Shown piece by piece: positions 25,153 through 40,554 of a stretch of DNA of 64,000 nucleotides. This DNA is from Crossaster papposus. Taxonomy: Eukaryota > Echinodermata > Asteroidea > Velatida > Solasteridae. Each line of letters starts with the position of its first letter. Position 1 is the stretch's first letter. Where the stretch lies: the NCBI GenBank assembly GCA_037893245.1, contig JBAIAA010000413.1, positions 930,001 through 994,000 of the forward strand, in the 5' to 3' direction. The notes beneath the pieces are model-generated. The model searched no databases, had not been told where the DNA came from, and saw only the letters and a list, made by a program, of their open reading frames with translations. Position numbers and translations under genes: made by a program.

Positions 25153-28100
25153 GACCCATTTTTCAACCGTAATTTTGTCAAGTCTGCCCTCGGATTGAAG
25201 CTCAAAAACCAGGGAGTTGATCCAATGCTATATTTACACAATCCCACCATTTCTTTCACCAAACGGCATCCGTTTTCAAAAGAAATTGTGGGGGCACTTT
25301 TAATGCAAATGAGCTAGCGTAGAAATGTTCCTTACAATTAGGGTGGTGCACCCTATAGGGTGCACCTGCCTAATTTAAGTCCCATTGAAAACAGTGTAAA
25401 ATCAAGAATGTTCACGACCAAGTTTCTTGCACACCGACATCACTGGGGTTTCTCAAACAACAATCAGATTATTGTCTTGGTCTTTATCTTTCCATTTCTT
25501 TTCAATTTTTAGTAGGTTAGCCAATTACATTTTTTAATATTCACACCGAAAGAAACACACCTCCCGAAAAGTGATACTTCCCGAGCCTGCAAGCAGCCAT
25601 TTTACAAATGGCATCCCTCCACGTTCTAGGGCAATTAGGACCCATTTTTCAACCGTAATTTTGTCAAGTCTGCCCTCAGATTGAAGCTCAAAAACCAGGG
25701 AGTTGATCCTATGCTATATTTACACAATCCCACCATTTCTTTCACCAAACGGCATCCGTTTTCAAAAGAAATTGTGGGGGCACTTTTAATGCAAATGAGC
25801 TAGCGTAGAAATGTTCCTTACAATTAGGGTGGTGCACCCTATAGGGTGCACCTGCCTAATTCAAGTCCCATTGAAAACAGTGTAAAATCAACAATGTTCA
25901 CGACCAAGTTTCTTGCACACCGACATCACTGGGGTTTCTCAAACAACAATCAGATTATTGTCTTGGTCTTTATCTTTCCATTTCTTTTCAATTTTTAGTA
26001 GGTTAGCCAATTACATTTTTTAATATTCACACCGAAAGAAACACACCTCCCGAAAAGTGATACTTCCCGAGCCTGCAAGCAGCCATTTTACAAATGGCAT
26101 CCCTCCACGTTCTAGGGCAATTAGGACCCATTTTTCAACCGTAATTTTGTCAAGTCTGCCCTCGGATTGAAGCTCAAAAACCAGGGAGTTGATCCAATGC
26201 TATATTTACACAATCCCACCATTTCTTTCACCAAACGGCATCCGTTTTCAAAAGAAATTGTGGGGGCACTTTTAATGCAAATGAGCTAGCGTAGAAATGT
26301 TCCTTACAATTAGGGTGGTGCACCCTATAGGGTGCACCTGCCTAATTCAAGTCCAATTGAAAAGAGTGTAAAATCAACAATGTTCACGACCAAGTTTCTT
26401 GCACACCGACATCACTGGGGTTTCTCAAACAACAATCAGATTATTGTCTTGGTCTTTATCTTTCCATTTCTTTTCAATTTTTAGTAGGTTAGCCAATTAC
26501 ATTTTTTAATATTCACACCGAAAGAAACACACCTCCCGAAAAGTGATACTTCCCGAGCCTGCAAGCAGCCATTTTACAAATGGCATCCCTCCACGTTCTA
26601 GGGCAATTAGGACCCATTTTTCAACCGTAATTTTGTCAAGTCTGCCCTCAGATTGAAGCTCAAAAACCAGGGAGTTGATCCTATGCTATATTTACACAAT
26701 CCCACCATTTCTTTCACCAAACGGCATCCGTTTTCAAAAGAAATTGTGGGGGCACTTTTAATGCAAATGAGCTAGCGTAGAAATGTTCCTTACAATTAGG
26801 GTGGTGCACCCTATAGGGTGCACCTGCCTAATTCAAGTCCCATTGAAAACAGTGTAAAATCAACAATGTTCACGACCAAGTTTCTTGCACACCGACATCA
26901 CTGGGGTTTCTCAAACAACAATCAGATTATTGTCTTGGTCTTTATCTTTCCATTTCTTTTCAATTTTTAGTAGGTTAGCCAATTACATTTTTTAATATTC
27001 ACACCGAAAGAAACACACCTCCCGAAAAGTGATACTTCCCGAGCCTGCAAGCAGCCATTTTACAAATGGCATCCCTCCACGTTCTAGGGCAATTAGGACC
27101 CATTTTTCAACCGTAATTTTGTCAAGTCTGCCCTCAGATTGAAGCTCAAAAACCAGGGAGTTGATCCTATGCTATATTTACACAATCCCACCATTTCTTT
27201 CACCAAACGGCATCCGTTTTCAAAAGAAATTGTGGGGGCACTTTTAATGCAAATGCGCTAGCGTAGAAATGTTCCTTACAATTAGGGTGGTGCACCCTAT
27301 AGGGTGCACCTGCCTAATTCAAGTCCCATTGAAAACAGTGTAAAATCAACAATGTTCACGACCAAGTTTCTTGCACACCGACATCACTGGGGTTTCTCAA
27401 ACAACAATCAGATTATTGTCTTGGTCTTTATCTTTCCATTTCTTTTTAATTTTTAGTAGGTTAGCCAATTACATTTTTTAATATTCACACCGAAAGAAAC
27501 ACACCTCCCGAAAAGTGATACTTCCCGAGCCTGCAAGCAGCCATTTTACAAATGGCATCCCTCCACGTTCTAGGGCAATTAGGACCCATTTTTCAACCGT
27601 AATTTTGTCAAGTCTGCCCTCAGATTGAAGCTCAAAAACCAGGGAGTTGATCCTATGCTATATTTACACAATCCCACCATTTCTTTCACCAAACGGCATC
27701 CGTTTTCAAAAGAAATTGTGGGGGCACTTTTAATGCAAATGAGCTAGCGTAGAAATGTTCCTTACAATTAGGGTGGTGCACCCTATAGGGTGCACCTGCC
27801 TAATTCAAGTCCCATTGAAAACAGTGTAAAATCAACAATGTTCACGACCAAGTTTCTTGCACACCGACATCACTGGGGTTTCTCAAACAACAATCAGATT
27901 ATTGTCTTGGTCTTTATCTTTCCATTTCTTTTCAATTTTTAGTAGGTTAGCCAATTACATTTTTTAATATTCACACCGAAAGAAACACACCTCCCGAAAA
28001 GTGATACTTCCCGAGCATGCAAGCAGCCATTTTACAAATGGCATCCCTCCACGTTCTAGGGCAATTAGGACCCATTTTTCAACCGTAATTTTGTCAAGTC

Positions 28101-30498
28101 TGCCCTCGGATTGAAGCTCAAAAACCAGGGAGTTGATCCTATGCTATATTTACACAATCCCACCATTTCTTTCACCAAACGGCATCCGTTTTCAAAAGAA
28201 ATTGTGGGGGCACTTTTAATGCAAATGAGCTAGCGTAGAAATGTTCCTTACAATTAGGGTGGTGCACCCTATAGGGTGCACCTGCCTAATTCAAGTCCAA
28301 TTGAAAAGAGTGTAAAATCAACAATGTTCACGACCAAGTTTCTTGCACACCGACATCACTGGGGTTTCTCAAACAACAATCAGATTATTGTCTTGGTCTT
28401 TATTTTTCCATTTCTTTTCAATTTTTAGTAGGTTAGCCAATTACATTTTTTAATATTCACACCGAAAGAAACACACCTCCCGAAAAGTGATACTTCCCCA
28501 GCCTGCAAGCAGCCATTTTACAAATGGCATCCCTCCACGTTCTAGGGCAATTAGGACCCATTTTTTAACCGTAATTTTGTCAAGTCTGCCCTCAGATTGA
28601 AGCTCAAAAACCAGGGAGTTGATCCTATGCTATATTTACACAATCCCACCATTTCTTTCACCAAACGGCATCCGTTTTCAAAAGAAATTGTGGGGGCACT
28701 TTTAATGCAAATGAGCTAGCGTAGAAATGTTCCTTACAATTAGGGTGGTGCACCCTATAGGGTGCACCTGCCTAATTCAAGTCCCATTGAAAAGAGTGTA
28801 AAATCAACAATGTTCACGACCAAGTTTCTTGCACACCGACATCACTGGGGTTTCTCAAACAACAATCAGATTATTGTCTTGGTCTTTATCTTTCCATTTC
28901 TTTTCAATTTTTAGTAGGTTAGCCAATTACATTTTTTAATATTCACACCGAAAGAAACACACCTCCCGAAAAGTGATACTTCCCGAGCCTGCAAGCAGCC
29001 ATTTTACAAATGGCATCCCTCCACGTTCTAGGGCAATTAGGACCCATTTTTCAACCGTAATTTTGTCAAGTCTGCCCTCAGATTGAAGCTCAAAAACCAG
29101 GGAGTTGATCCTATGCTATATTTACACAATCCCACCATTTCTTTCACCAAACGGCATCCGTTTTCAAAAGAAATTGTGGGGGCACTTTTAATGCAAATGC
29201 GCTAGCGTAGAAATGTTCCTTACAATTAGGGTGGTGCACCCTATAGGGTGCACCTGCCTAATTCAAGTCCCATTGAAAACAGTGTAAAATCAACAATGTT
29301 CACGACCAAGTTTCTTGCACACCGACATCACTGGGGTTTCTCAAACAACAATCAGATTATTGTCTTGGTCTTTATCTTTCCATTTCTTTTCAATTTTTAG
29401 TAGGTTAGCCAATTACATTTTTTAATATTCACACCGAAAGAAACACACCTCCCGAAAAGTGATACTTCCCGAGCCTGCAAGCAGCCATTTTACAAATGGC
29501 ATCCCTCCACGTTCTAGGGCAATTAGGACCCATTTTTCAACCGTAATTTTGTCAAGTCTGCCCTCAGATTGAAGCTCAAAAACCAGGGAGTTGATCCTAT
29601 GCTATATTTACACAATCCCACCATTTCTTTCACCAAACGGCATCCGTTTTCAAAAGAAATTGTGGGGGCACTTTTAATGCAAATGAGCTAGCGTAGAAAT
29701 GTTCCTTACAATTAGGGTGGTGCACCCTATAGGGTGCACCTGCCTAATTCAAGTCCCATTGAAAAGAGTGTAAAATCAACAATGTTCACGACCAAGTTTC
29801 TTGCACACCGACATCACTGGGGTTTCTCAAACAACAATCAGATTATTGTCTTGGTCTTTATCTTTCCATTTCTTTTCAATTTTTAGTAGGTTAGCCAATT
29901 ACATTTTTTAATATTCACACCGAAAGAAACACACCTCCCGAAAAGTGATACTTCCCGAGCCTGCAAGCAGCCATTTTACAAATGGCATCCCTCCACGTTC
30001 TAGGGCAATTAGGACCCATTTTTCAACCGTAATTTTGTCAAGTCTGCCCTCGGATTGAAGCTCAAAAACCAGGGAGTTGATCCAATGCTATATTTACACA
30101 ATCCCACCATTTCTTTCACCAAACGGCATCCGTTTTCAAAAGAAATTGTGGGGGCACTTTTAATGCAAATGAGCTAGCGTAGAAATGTTCCTTACAATTA
30201 GGGTGGTGCACCCTATAGGGTGCACCTGCCTAATTCAAGTCCCATTGAAAACAGTGTAAAATCAACAATGTTCACGACCAAGTTTCTTGCACACCGACAT
30301 CACTGGGGTTTCTCAAACAACAATCAGATTATTGTCTTGGTCTTTATCTTTCCATTTCTTTTCAATTTTTAGTAGGTTAGCCAATTACATTTTTTAATAT
30401 TCACACCGAAAGAAACACACCTCCCGAAAAGTGATACTTCCCGAGCCTGCAAGCAGCCATTTTACAAATGGCATCCCTCCACGTTCTAGGGCAATTAG

Positions 30499-30983
30499 GA
30501 CCCATTTTTCAACCGTAATTTTGTCAAGTCTGCCCTCGGATTGAAGCTCAAAAACCAGGGAGTTGATCCAATGCTATATTACACAATCCCACCATTTCTT
30601 TCACCAAACGGCATCCGTTTTCAAAAGAAATTGTGGGGGCACTTTTAATGCAAATGAGCTAGCGTAGAAATGTTCCTTACAATTAGGGTGGTGCACCCTA
30701 TAGGGTGCACCTGCCTAATTCAAGTCCCATTGAAAACAGTGTAAAATCAACAATGTTCACGACCAAGTTTCTTGCACACCGACATCACTGGGGTTTCTCA
30801 AACAACAATCAGATTATTGTCTTGGTCTTTATCTTTCCATTTCTTTTCAATTTTTAGTAGGTTAGCCAATTACATTTTTTAATATTCACACCGAAAGAAA
30901 CACACCTCCCGAAAAGTGATACTTCCCGAGCCTGCAAGCAGCCATTTTACAAATGGCATCCCTCCACGTTCTAGGGCAATTAG
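30499..30983 (+). repeat. Variant monomer, 485 bp (one T lost)
   Basis: The TTT run of GCTATATTTACAC is reduced to TT at 30579-30580. This is a CG/CCAATG-type unit. Confidence 0.85.
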
Positions 30984-33413
30984 GACCCATTTTTCAACCG
31001 TAATTTTGTCAAGTCTGCCCTCAGATTGAAGCTCAAAAACCAGGGAGTTGATCCTATGCTATATTTACACAATCCCACCATTTCTTTCACCAAACGGCAT
31101 CCGTTTTCAAAAGAAATTGTGGGGGCACTTTTAATGCAAATGAGCTAGCGTAGAAATGTTCCTTACAATTAGGGTGGTGCACCCTATAGGGTGCACCTGC
31201 CTAATTCAAGTCCAATTGAAAAGAGTGTAAAATCAACAATGTTCACGACCAAGTTTCTTGCACACCGACATCACTGGGGTTTCTCAAACAACAATCAGAT
31301 TATTGTCTTGGTCTTTATCTTTCCATTTCTTTTCAATTTTTAGTAGGTTAGCCAATTACATTTTTTAATATTCACACCGAAAGAAACACACCTCCCGAAA
31401 AGTGATACTTCCCGAGCCTGCAAGCAGCCATTTTACAAATGGCATCCCTCCACGTTCTAGTGCAATTAGGACCCATTTTTCAACCGTAATTTTGTCAAGT
31501 CTGCCCTCGGATTGAAGCTCAAAAACCAGGGAGTTGATCCAATGCTATATTTACACAATCCCACCATTTCTTTCACCAAACGGCATCCGTTTTCAAAAGA
31601 AATTGTGGGGGCACTTTTAATGCAAATGAGCTAGCGTAGAAATGTTCCTTACAATTAGGGTGGTGCACCCTATAGGGTGCACCTGCCTAATTCAAGTCCC
31701 ATTGAAAACAGTGTAAAATCAACAATGTTCACGACCAAGTTTCTTGCACACCGACATCACTGGGGTTTCTCAAACAACAATCAGATTATTGTCTTGGTCT
31801 TTATTTTTCCATTTCTTTTCAATTTTTAGTAGGTTAGCCAATTACATTTTTTAATATTCACACCGAAAGAAACACACCTCCCGAAAAGTGATACTTCCCG
31901 AGCCTGCAAGCAGCCATTTTACAAATGGCATCCCTCCACGTTCTAGAGCAATTAGGACCCATTTTTCAACCGTAATTTTGTCAAGTCTGCCCTCAGATTG
32001 AAGCTCAAAAACCAGGGAGTTGATCCTATGCTATATTTACACAATCCCACCATTTCTTTCACCAAACGGCATCCGTTTTCAAACGAAATTGTGGGGGCAC
32101 TTTTAATGCAAATGAGCTAGCGTAGAAATGTTCCTTACAATTAGGGTGGTGCACCCTATAGGGTGCACCTGCCTAATTCAAGTCCAATTGAAAAGAGTGT
32201 AAAATCAACAATGTTCACGACCAAGTTTCTTGCACACCGACATCACTGGGGTTTCTCAAACAACAATCAGATTATTGTCTTGGTCTTTATCTTTCCATTT
32301 CTTTTCAATTTTTAGTAGGTTAGCCAATTACATTTTTTAATATTCACACCGAAAGAAACACACCTCCCGAAAAGTGATACTTCCCGAGCCTGCAAGCAGC
32401 CATTTTACAAATGGCATCCCTCCACGTTCTAGTGCAATTAGGACCCATTTTTCAACCGTAATTTTGTCAAGTCTGCCCTCGGATTGAAGCTCAAAAACCA
32501 GGGAGTTGATCCAATGCTATATTTACACAATCCCACCATTTCTTTCACCAAACGGCATCCGTTTTCAAAAGAAATTGTGGGGGCACTTTTAATGCAAATG
32601 AGCTAGCGTAGAAATGTTCCTTACAATTAGGGTGGTGCACCCTATAGGGTGCACCTGCCTAATTCAAGTCCTATTGAAAACAGTGTAAAATCAACAATGT
32701 TCACGACCAAGTTTCTTGCACACCGACATCACTGGGGTTTCTCAAACAACAATCAGATTATTGTCTTGGTCTTTATTTTTCCATTTCTTTTCAATTTTTA
32801 GTAGGTTAGCCAATTACATTTTTTAATATTCACACCGAAAGAAACACACCTCCCGAAAAGTGATACTTCCCGAGCCTGCAAGCAGCCATTTTACAAATGG
32901 CATCCCTCCACGTTCTAGAGCAATTAGGACCCATTTTTCAACCGTAATTTTGTCAAGTCTGCCCTCAGATTGAAGCTCAAAAACCAGGGAGTTGATCCTA
33001 TGCTATATTTACACAATCCCACCATTTCTTTCACCAAACGGCATCCGTTTTCAAACGAAATTGTGGGGGCACTTTTAATGCAAATGAGCTAGCGTAGAAA
33101 TGTTCCTTACAATTAGGGTGGTGCACCCTATAGGGTGCACCTGCCTAATTCAAGTCCCATTGAAAACAGTGTAAAATCAACAATGTTCACGACCAAGTTT
33201 CTTGCACACCGACATCACTGGGGTTTCTCAAACAACAATCAGATTATTGTCTTGGTCTTTATCTTTCCATTTCTTTTCAATTTTTAGTAGGTTAGCCAAT
33301 TACATTTTTTAATATTCACACCGAAAGAAACACACCTCCCGAAAAGTGATACTTCCCGAGCCTGCAAGCAGCCATTTTACAAATGGCATCCCTCCACGTT
33401 CTAGGGCAATTAG
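30984..33413 (+). repeat. 2-monomer (972-bp) higher-order repeat
   Basis: Units at 31470 and 32442 share CG/CCAATG, TTTATTTTTCC and CTAGAGC. Units at 31956 and 32928 share CA/CCTATG and CAAACGAAA. CTAGTGC marks the ends of the units at 30984 and 31956. One copy has a private CCTATTG at 32670-32676. Confidence 0.8.
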
Positions 33414-34722
33414 GACCCATTTTTCAACCGTAATTTTGTCAAGTCTGCCCTCAGATTGAAGCTCAAAAACCAGGGAGTTGATCCTATGCTATATTTACAC
33501 AATCCCACCATTTCTTTCACCAAACGGCATCCGTTTTCAAAAGAAATTGTGGGGGCACTTTTAATGCAAATGAGCTAGCGTAGAAATGTTCCTTACAATT
33601 AGGGTGGTGCACCCTATAGGGTGCACCTGCCTAATTCAAGTCCAATTGAAAAGAGTGTAAAATCAACAATGTTCACGACCAAGTTTCTTGCACACCGACA
33701 TCACTGGGGTTTCTCAAACAACAATCAGATTATTGTCTTGGTCTTTATCTTTCCATTTCTTTTCAATTTTTAGTAGGTTAGCCAATTACATTTTTTAATA
33801 TTCACACCGAAAGAAACACACCTCCCGAAAAGTGATACTTCCCGAGCCTGCAAGCAGCCATTTTACAAATGGCATCCCTCCACGTTCTAGGGCAATTAGG
33901 ACCCATTTTTCAACCGTAATTTTGTCAAGTCTGCCCTCAGATTGAAGCTCAAAAACCAGGGAGTTGATCCTATGCTATATTTACACAATCCCACCATTTC
34001 TTTCACCAAACGGCATCCGTTTTCAAAAGAAATTGTGGGGGCACTTTTAATGCAAATTAGCTAGCGTAGAAATGTTCCTTACAATTAGGGTGGTGCACCC
34101 TATAGGGTGCACCTGCCTAATTCAAGTCCCATTGAAAAGAGTGTAAAATCAACAATGTTCACGACCAAGTTTCTTGCACACCGACATCACTGGGGTTTCT
34201 CAAACAACAATCAGATTATTGTCTTGGTCTATATCTTTCCATTTCTTTTCAATTTTTAGTAGGTTAGCTAATTACATTTTTTAATATTCACACCGAAAGA
34301 AACACACCTCCCGAAAAGTGATACTTCCCGAGCCTGCAAGCAGCCATTTTACAAATGGCATCCCTCCACGTTCTGGGGCAATTAGGACCCATTTTTCAAC
34401 CGTAATTTTGTCAAGTCTGCCCTCAGATTGAAGCTCAAAAACCAGGGAGTTGATCCTATGCTATATTTACACAATCCCACCATTTCTTTCACCAAACGGC
34501 ATCCGTTTTCAAAAGAAATTGTGGGGGCACTTTTAATGCAAATGAGCTAGCGTAGAAATGTTCCTTACAATTAGGGTGGTGCACCCTATAGGGTGCACCT
34601 GCCTAATTCAAGTCCAATTGAAAACAGTGTAAAATCAACAATGTTCACGACCAAGTTTCTTGCACACCGACATCACTGGGGTTTCTCAAACAACAATCAG
34701 ATTATTGTCTTGGTCTTTATCT

Positions 34723-37700
34723 TTCCATTTCTTTTCAATTTTTAGTAGGTTAGCCAATTACATTTTGTAATATTCACACCGAAAGAAACACACCTCCCGA
34801 AAAGTGATACTTCCCGAGCCTGCAAGCAGCCATTTTACAAATGGCATCCCTCCACGTTCTAGGGCAATTAGGACCCATTTTTTAACCGTAATTTTGTCAA
34901 GTCTGCCCTCAGATTGAAGCTCAAAAACCAGGGAGTTGATCCTATGCTATATTTACACAATCCCACCATTTCTTTCACCAAACGGCATCCGTTTTCAAAA
35001 GAAATTGTGGGGGCACTTTTAATGCAAATGAGCTAGCGTAGAAATGTTCCTTACAATTAGGGTGGTGCACCCTATAGGGTGCACCTGCCTAATTCAAGTC
35101 CCATTGAAAACAGTGTAAAATCAACAATGTTCACGACCAAGTTTCTTGCACACCGACATCACTGGGGTTTCTCAAACAACAATCAGATTATTGTCTTGGT
35201 CGTTATCTTTCCATTTCTTTTCAATTTTTAGTAGGTTAGCCAATTACATTTTTTAATATTCACACCGAAAGAAACACACCTCCCGAAAAGTGATACTTCC
35301 CGAGCATGCAAGCAGCCATTTTACAAATGGCATCCCTCCACGTTCTAGGGCAATTAGGACCCATTTTTCAACCGTAATTTTGTCAAGTCTGCCCTTGGAT
35401 TGAAGCTCAAAAACCAGGGAGTTGATCCTATGCTATATTTACACAATCCCACCATTTCTTTCACCAAACGGCATCCGTTTTCAAAAGAAATTGTGGGGGC
35501 ACTTTTAATGCAAATGAGCTAGCGTACAAATGTTCCTTACAATTAGGGTGGTGCACCCTATAGGGTGCACCTGCCTAATTCAAGTCCCATTGAAAACAGT
35601 GTAAAATCAACAATGTTCACGACCAAGTTTCTTGCACACCGACATCACTGGGGTTTCTCAAACAACAATCAGATTATTGTCTTGGTCTTTATCTTTCCAT
35701 TTCTTTTCAATTTTTAGTAGGTTAGCCAATTACATTTTTTAATATTCACACCGAAAGAAACACACCTCCCGAAAAGTGATACTTCCCGAGCCTGCAAGCA
35801 GCCATTTTACAAATGGCATCCCTCCACGTTCTAGGGCAATTAGGACCCATTTTTCAACCGTAATTTTGTCAAGTCTGCCCTCGGATTGAAGCTCAAAAAC
35901 CAGGGAGTTGATCCAATGCTATATTTACACAATCCCACCATTTCTTTCACCAAACGGCATCCGTTTTCAAAAGAAATTGTGGGGGCACTTTTAATGCAAA
36001 TGAGCTAGCGTAGAAATGTTCCTTACAATTAGGGTGGTGCACCCTATAGGGTGCACCTGCCTAATTCAAGTCCCATTGAAAACAGTGTAAAATCAACAAT
36101 GTTCACGACCAAGTTTCTTGCACACCGACATCACTGGGGTTTCTCAAACAACAATCAGATTATTGTCTTGGTCTTTATCTTTCCATTTCTTTTCAATTTT
36201 TAGTAGGTTAGCCAATTACATTTTTTAATATTCACACCGAAAGAAACACACCTCCCGAAAAGTGATACTTCCCGAGCCTGCAAGCAGCCATTTTACAAAT
36301 GGCATCCCTCCACGTTCTAGGGCAATTAGGACCCATTTTTCAACCGTAATTTTGTCAAGTCTGCCCTCGGATTGAAGCTCAAAAACCAGGGAGTTGATCC
36401 AATGCTATATTTACACAATCCCACCATTTCTTTCACCAAACGGCATCCGTTTTCAAAAGAAATTGTGGGGGCACTTTTAATGCAAATGAGCTAGCGTAGA
36501 AATGTTCCTTACAATTAGGGTGGTGCACCCTATAGGGTGCACCTGCCTAATTCAAGTCCCATTGAAAACAGTGTAAAATCAACAATGTTCACGACCAAGT
36601 TTCTTGCACACCGACATCACTGGGGTTTCTCAAACAACAATCAGATTATTGTCTTGGTCTTTATCTTTCCATTTCTTTTCAATTTTTAGTAGGTTAGCCA
36701 ATTACATTTTTTAATATTCACACCGAAAGAAACACACCTCCCGAAAAGTGATACTTCCCGAGCCTGCAAGCAGCCATTTTACAAATGGCATCCCTCCACG
36801 TTCTAGGGCAATTAGGACCCATTTTTCAACCGTAATTTTGTCAAGTCTGCCCTCAGTTTGAAGCTCAAAAACCAGGGAGTTGATCCTATGCTATATTTAC
36901 ACAATCCCACCATTTCTTTCACCAAACGGCATCCGTTTTCAAAAGAAATTGTGGGGGCACTTTTAATGCAAATGAGCTAGCGTAGAAATGTTCCTTACAA
37001 TTAGGGTGGTGCACCCTATAGGGTGCACCTGCCTAATTCAAGTCCAATTGAAAAGAGTGTAAAATCAACAATGTTCACGACCAAGTTTCTTGCACACCGA
37101 AATCACTGGGGTTTCTCAAACAACAATCAGATTATTGTCTTGGTCTTTATCTTTCCATTTCTTTTCAATTTTTAGTAGGTTAGCCAATTACATTTTTTAA
37201 TATTCACACCGAAAGAAACACACCTCCCGAAAAGTGATACTTCCCGAGCCTGCAAGCAGCCATTTTACAAATGGCATCCCTCCACGTTCTAGTGCAATTA
37301 GGACCCATTTTTCAACCGTAATTTTGTCAAGAATGCCCTCGGATTGAAGCTCAAAAACCAGGGAGTTGATCCAATGCTATATTTACACAATCCCACCATT
37401 TCTTTCACCAAACGGCATCCGTTTTCAAAAGAAATTGTGGGGGCACTTTTAATGCAAATGAGCTAGCGTAGAAATGTTCCTTACAATTAGGGTGGTGCAC
37501 CCTATAGGGTGCACCTGCCTAATTCAAGTCCCATTGAAAACAGTGTAAAATCAACAATGTTCACGACCAAGTTTCTTGCACACCGACATCACTGGGGTTT
37601 CTCAAACAACAATCAGATTATTGTCTTGGTCTTTATCTTTCCATTTCTTTTCAATTTTTAGTAGGTTAGCCAATTACATTTTTTAATATTCACACCGAAA

Positions 37701-40554
37701 GAAACACACCTCCCGAAAAGTGATACTTCCCGAGCCTGCAAGCAGCCATTTTACAAATGGCATCCCTCCACGTTCTAGGGCAATTAGGACCCATTTTTCA
37801 ACCGTAATTTTGTCAAGTCTGCCCTCGGATTGAAGCTCAAAAACCAGGGAGTTGATCCAATGCTATATTTACACAATCCCACCATTTCTTTCACCAAACG
37901 GCATCCGTTTTCAAAAGAAATTGTGGGGGCACTTTTAATGCAAATGAGCTAGCGTAGAAATGTTCCTTACAATTAGGGTGGTGCACCCTATAGGGTGCAC
38001 CTGCCTAATTCAAGTCCCATTGAAAAGAGTGTAAAATCAACAATATTCACGACCAAGTTTCTTGCACACCGACATCACTGGGGTTTCTCAAACAACAATC
38101 AGATTATTGTCTTGGTCTTTATCTTTCCATTTCTTTTCAATTTTTAGTAGGTTAGCCAATTACATTTTTTAATATTCACACCGAAAGAAACACACCTCCC
38201 GAAAAGTGATACTTCCCGAGCATGCAAGCAGCCATTTTACAAATGGCATCCCTCCACGTTCTAGGGCAATTAGGACCCATTTTTCAACCGTAATTTTGTC
38301 AAGTCTGCCCTTGGATTGAAGCTCAAAAACCAGGGAGTTGATCCTATGCTATATTTACACAATCCCACCATTTCTTTCACCAAACGGCATCCGTTTTCAA
38401 AAGAAATTGTGGGGGCACTTTTAATGCAAATGAGCTAGCGTACAAATGTTCCTTACAATTAGGGTGGTGCACCCTATAGGGTGCACCTGCCTAATTCAAG
38501 TCCCATTGAAAACAGTGTAAAATCAACAATGTTCACGACCAAGTTTCTTGCACACCGACATCACTGGGGTTTCTCAAACAACAATCAGATTATTGTCTTG
38601 GTCTTTATCTTTCCATTTCTTTTCAATTTTTAGTAGGTTAGCCAATTACATTTTTTAATATTCACACCGAAAGAAACACACCTCCCGAAAAGTGATACTT
38701 CCCGAGCCTGCAAGCAGCCATTTTACAAATGGCATCCCTCCACGTTCTAGGGCAATTAGGACCCATTTTTCAACCGTAATTTTGTCAAGTCTGCCCTCGG
38801 ATTGAAGCTCAAAAACCAGGGAGTTGATCCAATGCTATATTTACACAATCCCACCATTTCTTTCACCAAACGGCATCCGTTTTCAAAAGAAATTGTGGGG
38901 GCACTTTTAATGCAAATGAGCTAGCGTAGAAATGTTCCTTACAATTAGGGTGGTGCACCCTATAGGGTGCACCTGCCTAATTCAAGTCCCATTGAAAACA
39001 GTGTAAAATCAACAATGTTCACGACCAAGTTTCTTGCACACCGACATCACTGGGGTTTCTCAAACAACAATCAGATTATTGTCTTGGTCTTTATCTTTCC
39101 ATTTCTTTTCAATTTTTAGTAGGTTAGCCAATTACATTTTTTAATATTCACACCGAAAGAAACACACCTCCCGAAAAGTGATACTTCCCGAGCCTGCAAG
39201 CAGCCATTTTACAAATGGCATCCCTCCACGTTCTAGGGCAATTAGGACCCATTTTTCAACCGTAATTTTGTCAAGTCTGCCCTCGGATTGAAGCTCAAAA
39301 ACCAGGGAGTTGATCCAATGCTATATTTACACAATCCCACCATTTCTTTCACCAAACGGCATCCGTTTTCAAAAGAAATTGTGGGGGCACTTTTAATGCA
39401 AATGAGCTAGCGTAGAAATGTTCCTTACAATTAGGGTGGTGCACCCTATAGGGTGCACCTGCCTAATTCAAGTCCCATTGAAAACAGTGTAAAATCAACA
39501 ATGTTCACGACCAAGTTTCTTGCACACCGACATCACTGGGGTTTCTCAAACAACAATCAGATTATTGTCTTGGTCTTTATCTTTCCATTTCTTTTCAATT
39601 TTTAGTAGGTTAGCCAATTACATTTTTTAATATTCACACCGAAAGAAACACACCTCCCGAAAAGTGATACTTCCCGAGCCTGCAAGCAGCCATTTTACAA
39701 ATGGCATCCCTCCACGTTCTAGGGCAATTAGGACCCATTTTTCAACCGTAATTTTGTCAAGTCTGCCCTCAGTTTGAAGCTCAAAAACCAGGGAGTTGAT
39801 CCTATGCTATATTTACACAATCCCACCATTTCTTTCACCAAACGGCATCCGTTTTCAAAAGAAATTGTGGGGGCACTTTTAATGCAAATGAGCTAGCGTA
39901 GAAATGTTCCTTACAATTAGGGTGGTGCACCCTATAGGGTGCACCTGCCTAATTCAAGTCCAATTGAAAAGAGTGTAAAATCAACAATGTTCACGACCAA
40001 GTTTCTTGCACACCGAAATCACTGGGGTTTCTCAAACAACAATCAGATTATTGTCTTGGTCTTTATCTTTCCATTTCTTTTCAATTTTTAGTAGGTTAGC
40101 CAATTACATTTTTTAATATTCACACCGAAAGAAACACACCTCCCGAAAAGTGATACTTCCCGAGCCTGCAAGCAGCCATTTTACAAATGGCATCCCTCCA
40201 CGTTCTAGTGCAATTAGGACCCATTTTTCAACCGTAATTTTGTCAAGTCTGCCCTCGGATTGAAGCTCAAAAACCAGGGAGTTGATCCAATGCTATATTT
40301 ACACAATCCCACCATTTCTTTCACCAAACGGCATCCGTTTTCAAAAGAAATTGTGGGGGCACTTTTAATGCAAATGAGCTAGCGTAGAAATGTTCCTTAC
40401 AATTAGGGTGGTGCACCCTATAGGGTGCACCTGCCTAATTCAAGTCCCATTGAAAACAGTGTAAAATCAACAATGTTCACGACCAAGTTTCTTGCACACC
40501 GACATCACTGGGGTTTCTCAAACAACAATCAGATTATTGTCTTGGTCTTTATTT
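34723..40554 (+). repeat. 12-monomer (5,832-bp) tandem duplication, copy 1
   Basis: The marker order is CATTTTGTAA (end of the unit at 34386); TTTTTTAACC with CGTTAT and GCATGC (34872); TGG/TAC (35358); two CG units; CAGTTTGAAG with GAAATCAC and CTAGTGC (36816); AAGAATGCC (37302); AATATTCAC with GCATGC (37788); TGG/TAC (38274); two CG units; CAGTTTGAAG (39732); TTATTTTTCC (40218). The next 5,832 bp repeat this order, and I found no difference between the copies. The boundary is placed arbitrarily between monomer positions 337 and 338; the true exchange lies between 337 and 381. Confidence 0.93.
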
